Shown piece by piece: positions 18,405 to 20,343 of a stretch of 20,343 bases of DNA. The DNA comes from a virus: the IMG/VR virus record IMGVR_UViG_3300044730_002021, positions 1 through 20,343 of that record; one strand, written 5' to 3'. Numbering within the stretch: the first letter of the stretch is position 1; the number at the start of each line of letters is the position of its first letter. A model generated the notes under the pieces. That model was not told the origin of the DNA. It worked only from the letters and a program-made list of their open reading frames with translations, and did not search any database. Position numbers and translations under genes: made by a program.

Positions 18405-19675
18405 GGCTTGCGACACCTCCGCATTCAAACAAGCAGGCGTTAATCATGAACGCTTTTTTCATTCCCGGACTCGTTGAGATGTGGGTGGCGTGTGGCAGCA
18501 AGTTCGGAAAAAGTTTAGCTGCAAGCAGTGCATTATCTCTCTATTTTCCCCTGCAAAAACAGAGTCTCATGAGATGGGTAGCCCCGATATATACACAGAG
18601 CAAAGTTGGTTTTAAATATTGTCGGCGCATTCTTCCTCCAGAACCGCACGTTAAAGCTAACGAATCCAACCTAGCTCTTTATATGCCTGCTAATGATTCG
18701 ATGATTCAATTCTTTCATGGCCAGCACCCCGAAAGTCTTGAGGGGGAAGCGACGGCGGCGAATGTCTTAGATGAAGCCGCAAAAATGAAAGAGGATGTCT
18801 ACAGCTCAACAAAAACAACCACAACGGTTACACGCGGACCTATCCTTGGAATCTCGACGCCAAAGGGAAAAAATAATTGGTTTTATCGAAAGTGCATGGA
18901 AGCCAAAGAAGAAATGATTCGCGCGCGATTCGAGAATAGGCGGCCCACAAAGATTTTCATTCATGCACCTTCTTGGACAAATCCCCAAGTCTCAAGTCAA
19001 ATCTTAGAGGATGCGAAAAGAACAATGCCGGCAAGGCTTTGGCGGCAATACTTCGCGGCGGAATTTCTTTCAGAAGGCTCTGTGTTTTCAAATGTCGAAG
19101 CTTGTTACATAACAGACTTCCAGGAATTAAATGACCAATTCTTCTGGACCGATGAAAACGCAATGTCGCAAGATGTGGTGATTGGAGTCGATTGGGCAAG
19201 GAATGTTGACTATACGGTTTTTACAGCGATGAATCCTAAGACGAGAAGAACCGTTGCCATGTGGCGAATGCGGGGCATAAGTTATCCTGCCCAGATCAAT
19301 AGGCTAAAGACTTTTGCCACAAAATTTCAATCTTGCTTAACCGTATGGCATGATAAAACGGGCGTCGGTGTTGCCCTTGACGATATGCTGCATAATACAG
19401 AGCTGCCGTTTAATGGCATCACTTTCACCAATGCTTCAAAAAATGAACTAATGGTGCGGTTAATGCTCGCATTCGAGGAAGAATCGATAGGCATTCCTCA
19501 AATCAATTCGGTTGTCATGGAATTAAACGACATAGAAGTAAAGACGACTTTGACAGGACTTCCTACCTACTCCGCTCCGGACGGTTCGCACGATGATATT
19601 GTCATGTCATTAGCCTTAGCACATTCGGCAATGTTACAGCATTCTGAAAGAGAATATGGCATTATAGAATTCTAA
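18380..19675 (+). CDS. Terminase large subunit (packaging ATPase and nuclease)
   Basis: This 431-residue protein drives DNA into the head and cuts it. The ATPase half has a Walker A variant CGSKFGKSLA (38-47), Walker B NVLDEAAKM (128-136), and the coupling motif GISTPKGKNNW (157-167). The nuclease half, RNase H-like, has VIGVDWARN with Asp near 271 and SHDDIVMSLALAHSA near the end (Asp404, Asp405). GGAGG precedes the ATG, which overlaps TerS. The length is normal for the family. The gene is followed by the portal gene with a 23 bp gap, the standard order. The identification is firm. Confidence 0.92.
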   Translation: MPETRVRVRLATPPHSNKQALIMNAFFIPGLVEMWVACGSKFGKSLAASSALSLYFPLQKQSLMRWVAPIYTQSKVGFKYCRRILPPEPHVKANESNLALYMPANDSMIQFFHGQHPESLEGEATAANVLDEAAKMKEDVYSSTKTTTTVTRGPILGISTPKGKNNWFYRKCMEAKEEMIRARFENRRPTKIFIHAPSWTNPQVSSQILEDAKRTMPARLWRQYFAAEFLSEGSVFSNVEACYITDFQELNDQFFWTDENAMSQDVVIGVDWARNVDYTVFTAMNPKTRRTVAMWRMRGISYPAQINRLKTFATKFQSCLTVWHDKTGVGVALDDMLHNTELPFNGITFTNASKNELMVRLMLAFEEESIGIPQINSVVMELNDIEVKTTLTGLPTYSAPDGSHDDIVMSLALAHSAMLQHSEREYGIIEF

Positions 19676-19698
19676 ATGTATGGCCACGGAGGCGAAGA

Positions 19699-20343
19699 AT
19701 GCTCACAGGGCTGGAAGATGACGAAACAAGTATGGACAATTTTGAATTAAAGACGAAAAACTTTGAACGCATATTTGCAGGAGATAGCAATGTAGCCGGT
19801 TATGCTGACTTAGGCACTATGGTGAACCCAAGATTGCTTAAGTCTATTTTTGTAACTGAAGATTGGATTTTTATCCTCGTCGATCGGATCGCGCAAAAGC
19901 TAGCACAGATTCCCTGGCAAGTTCACAGCCGGGAAGTGGTAAATGGCGAAGAAGTGCTCAAGCCAGCATTGAATCATCCGGTTCAAAACATGCTCGACAA
20001 TCCTAACCCGCTGCAAGATGCATATAGCTTTAAATATGCATCGATTGTCGATTATTCAGTTACTGGCAACGCGATCATGTATATCTCAAGGCAGTCTAAT
20101 TGGCTCATTCAGGTCCCTACTGAAATTATTCAGCCAGACATTACAGGCCGAGGCGAGCTTCGAGGTTACGATATTGTCGGGATGGATCCGCTTAGCTTTC
20201 CGGTTAGTTCACGCACAAAGCTAAGACCTGAGGATGTAATTCATGTGAAGCGGCCCAATCCTTCATCGGTTTATTGGGGTCTCTCGCCATTAATTCCAGG
20301 CGCCAATCCCTCTTTGTTTAATCGTTATACGAACGAATATCTT
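19699..20343 (+). CDS. Portal protein (HK97 type), cut by the window end
   Basis: The frame is open from ATG 19699 to the window edge, 215 residues so far. GGAGG lies eight bases upstream. The sequence has portal features: ADLGTMVNPRLLKSIFVTED, VDRIAQKLAQIPWQVHSRE, HPVQNMLDNPNP, and YSVTGNAIMYISR, with the following PEDVIHVKRPNP and YWGLSPL. These are hallmarks of the HK97/lambda-like portal family, the ring at the head vertex through which DNA passes. It follows TerL directly. The C-terminal part is outside the window. Confidence 0.9.
   Translation, partial: MLTGLEDDETSMDNFELKTKNFERIFAGDSNVAGYADLGTMVNPRLLKSIFVTEDWIFILVDRIAQKLAQIPWQVHSREVVNGEEVLKPALNHPVQNMLDNPNPLQDAYSFKYASIVDYSVTGNAIMYISRQSNWLIQVPTEIIQPDITGRGELRGYDIVGMDPLSFPVSSRTKLRPEDVIHVKRPNPSSVYWGLSPLIPGANPSLFNRYTNEYL

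Overview
The window is part of a tailed double-stranded DNA phage or prophage genome. An HK97-type portal, large and small terminase subunits, a tail-fibre-like protein, an endolysin-type amidase and a complete replication/recombination set are all visible. No bacterial housekeeping gene, integrase, rRNA or tRNA was seen. Base composition is moderate. Three lipoproteins with clear lipoboxes and one protein with a Sec signal peptide suggest a diderm host. The host genus cannot be read from the sequence; Bdellovibrio-like or Leptospira-like hosts are only a guess.

Layout. (1) 1-3863, rightward: the 3' end of a tail-fibre-like gene, two lipoprotein genes, a small unknown gene, an amidase, a 39-residue overlapping gene and a ribbon-helix-helix protein. 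This looks like the end of the structural genes plus lysis and surface functions. (2) 3875-4573: a leftward unknown gene and a rightward small membrane protein, divided by a region of inverted repeats. (3) 7284 down to 4719, leftward: small unknown genes, a lipoprotein metzincin protease, and a YqaJ/lambda-type exonuclease. (4) 7333-13251, rightward: a small helix-turn-helix protein, a Sak4-like ATPase, an SSB-like protein, a superfamily 2 helicase, a VRR-NUC nuclease and a TOPRIM-helicase primase. These form the replication and recombination operon. (5) 13252-13638: non-coding DNA holding a roughly 240 bp imperfect palindrome of TGCTGCA/TGCAGCA repeats around a 43 bp AT-rich core, the best candidate for a replication origin. 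(6) 13639-14336, rightward: three small genes including a Cro/CI-type regulator. (7) 16398 down to 14333, leftward: four small coupled genes (one secreted) and a glycosyltransferase whose ribosome binding site lies inside a perfect hairpin. (8) 16725-17356, rightward: a winged-helix-like small protein and a broken gene. (9) 17809-17360, leftward: a ParB-fold protein. (10) 17832-20343, rightward: TerS, TerL and portal, starting the packaging and head module.

The genes fit one programme. Early proteins encoded between 4719 and 13251 copy and recombine the genome, probably starting at the palindromic region next to the primase. The terminase and portal package DNA. The late proteins at the left edge bind the host and lyse it. 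The secreted and membrane-anchored proteins and the glycosyltransferase are accessory functions that probably act on the host envelope.

The strongest candidate for something undescribed is the mirror-symmetric repeat region at 13263-13573. Its five paired repeats share exactly one centre of symmetry although the sequence between them has diverged. Next are the phage-encoded lipoprotein metzincin protease and the leftward cassette at 15334-16398.
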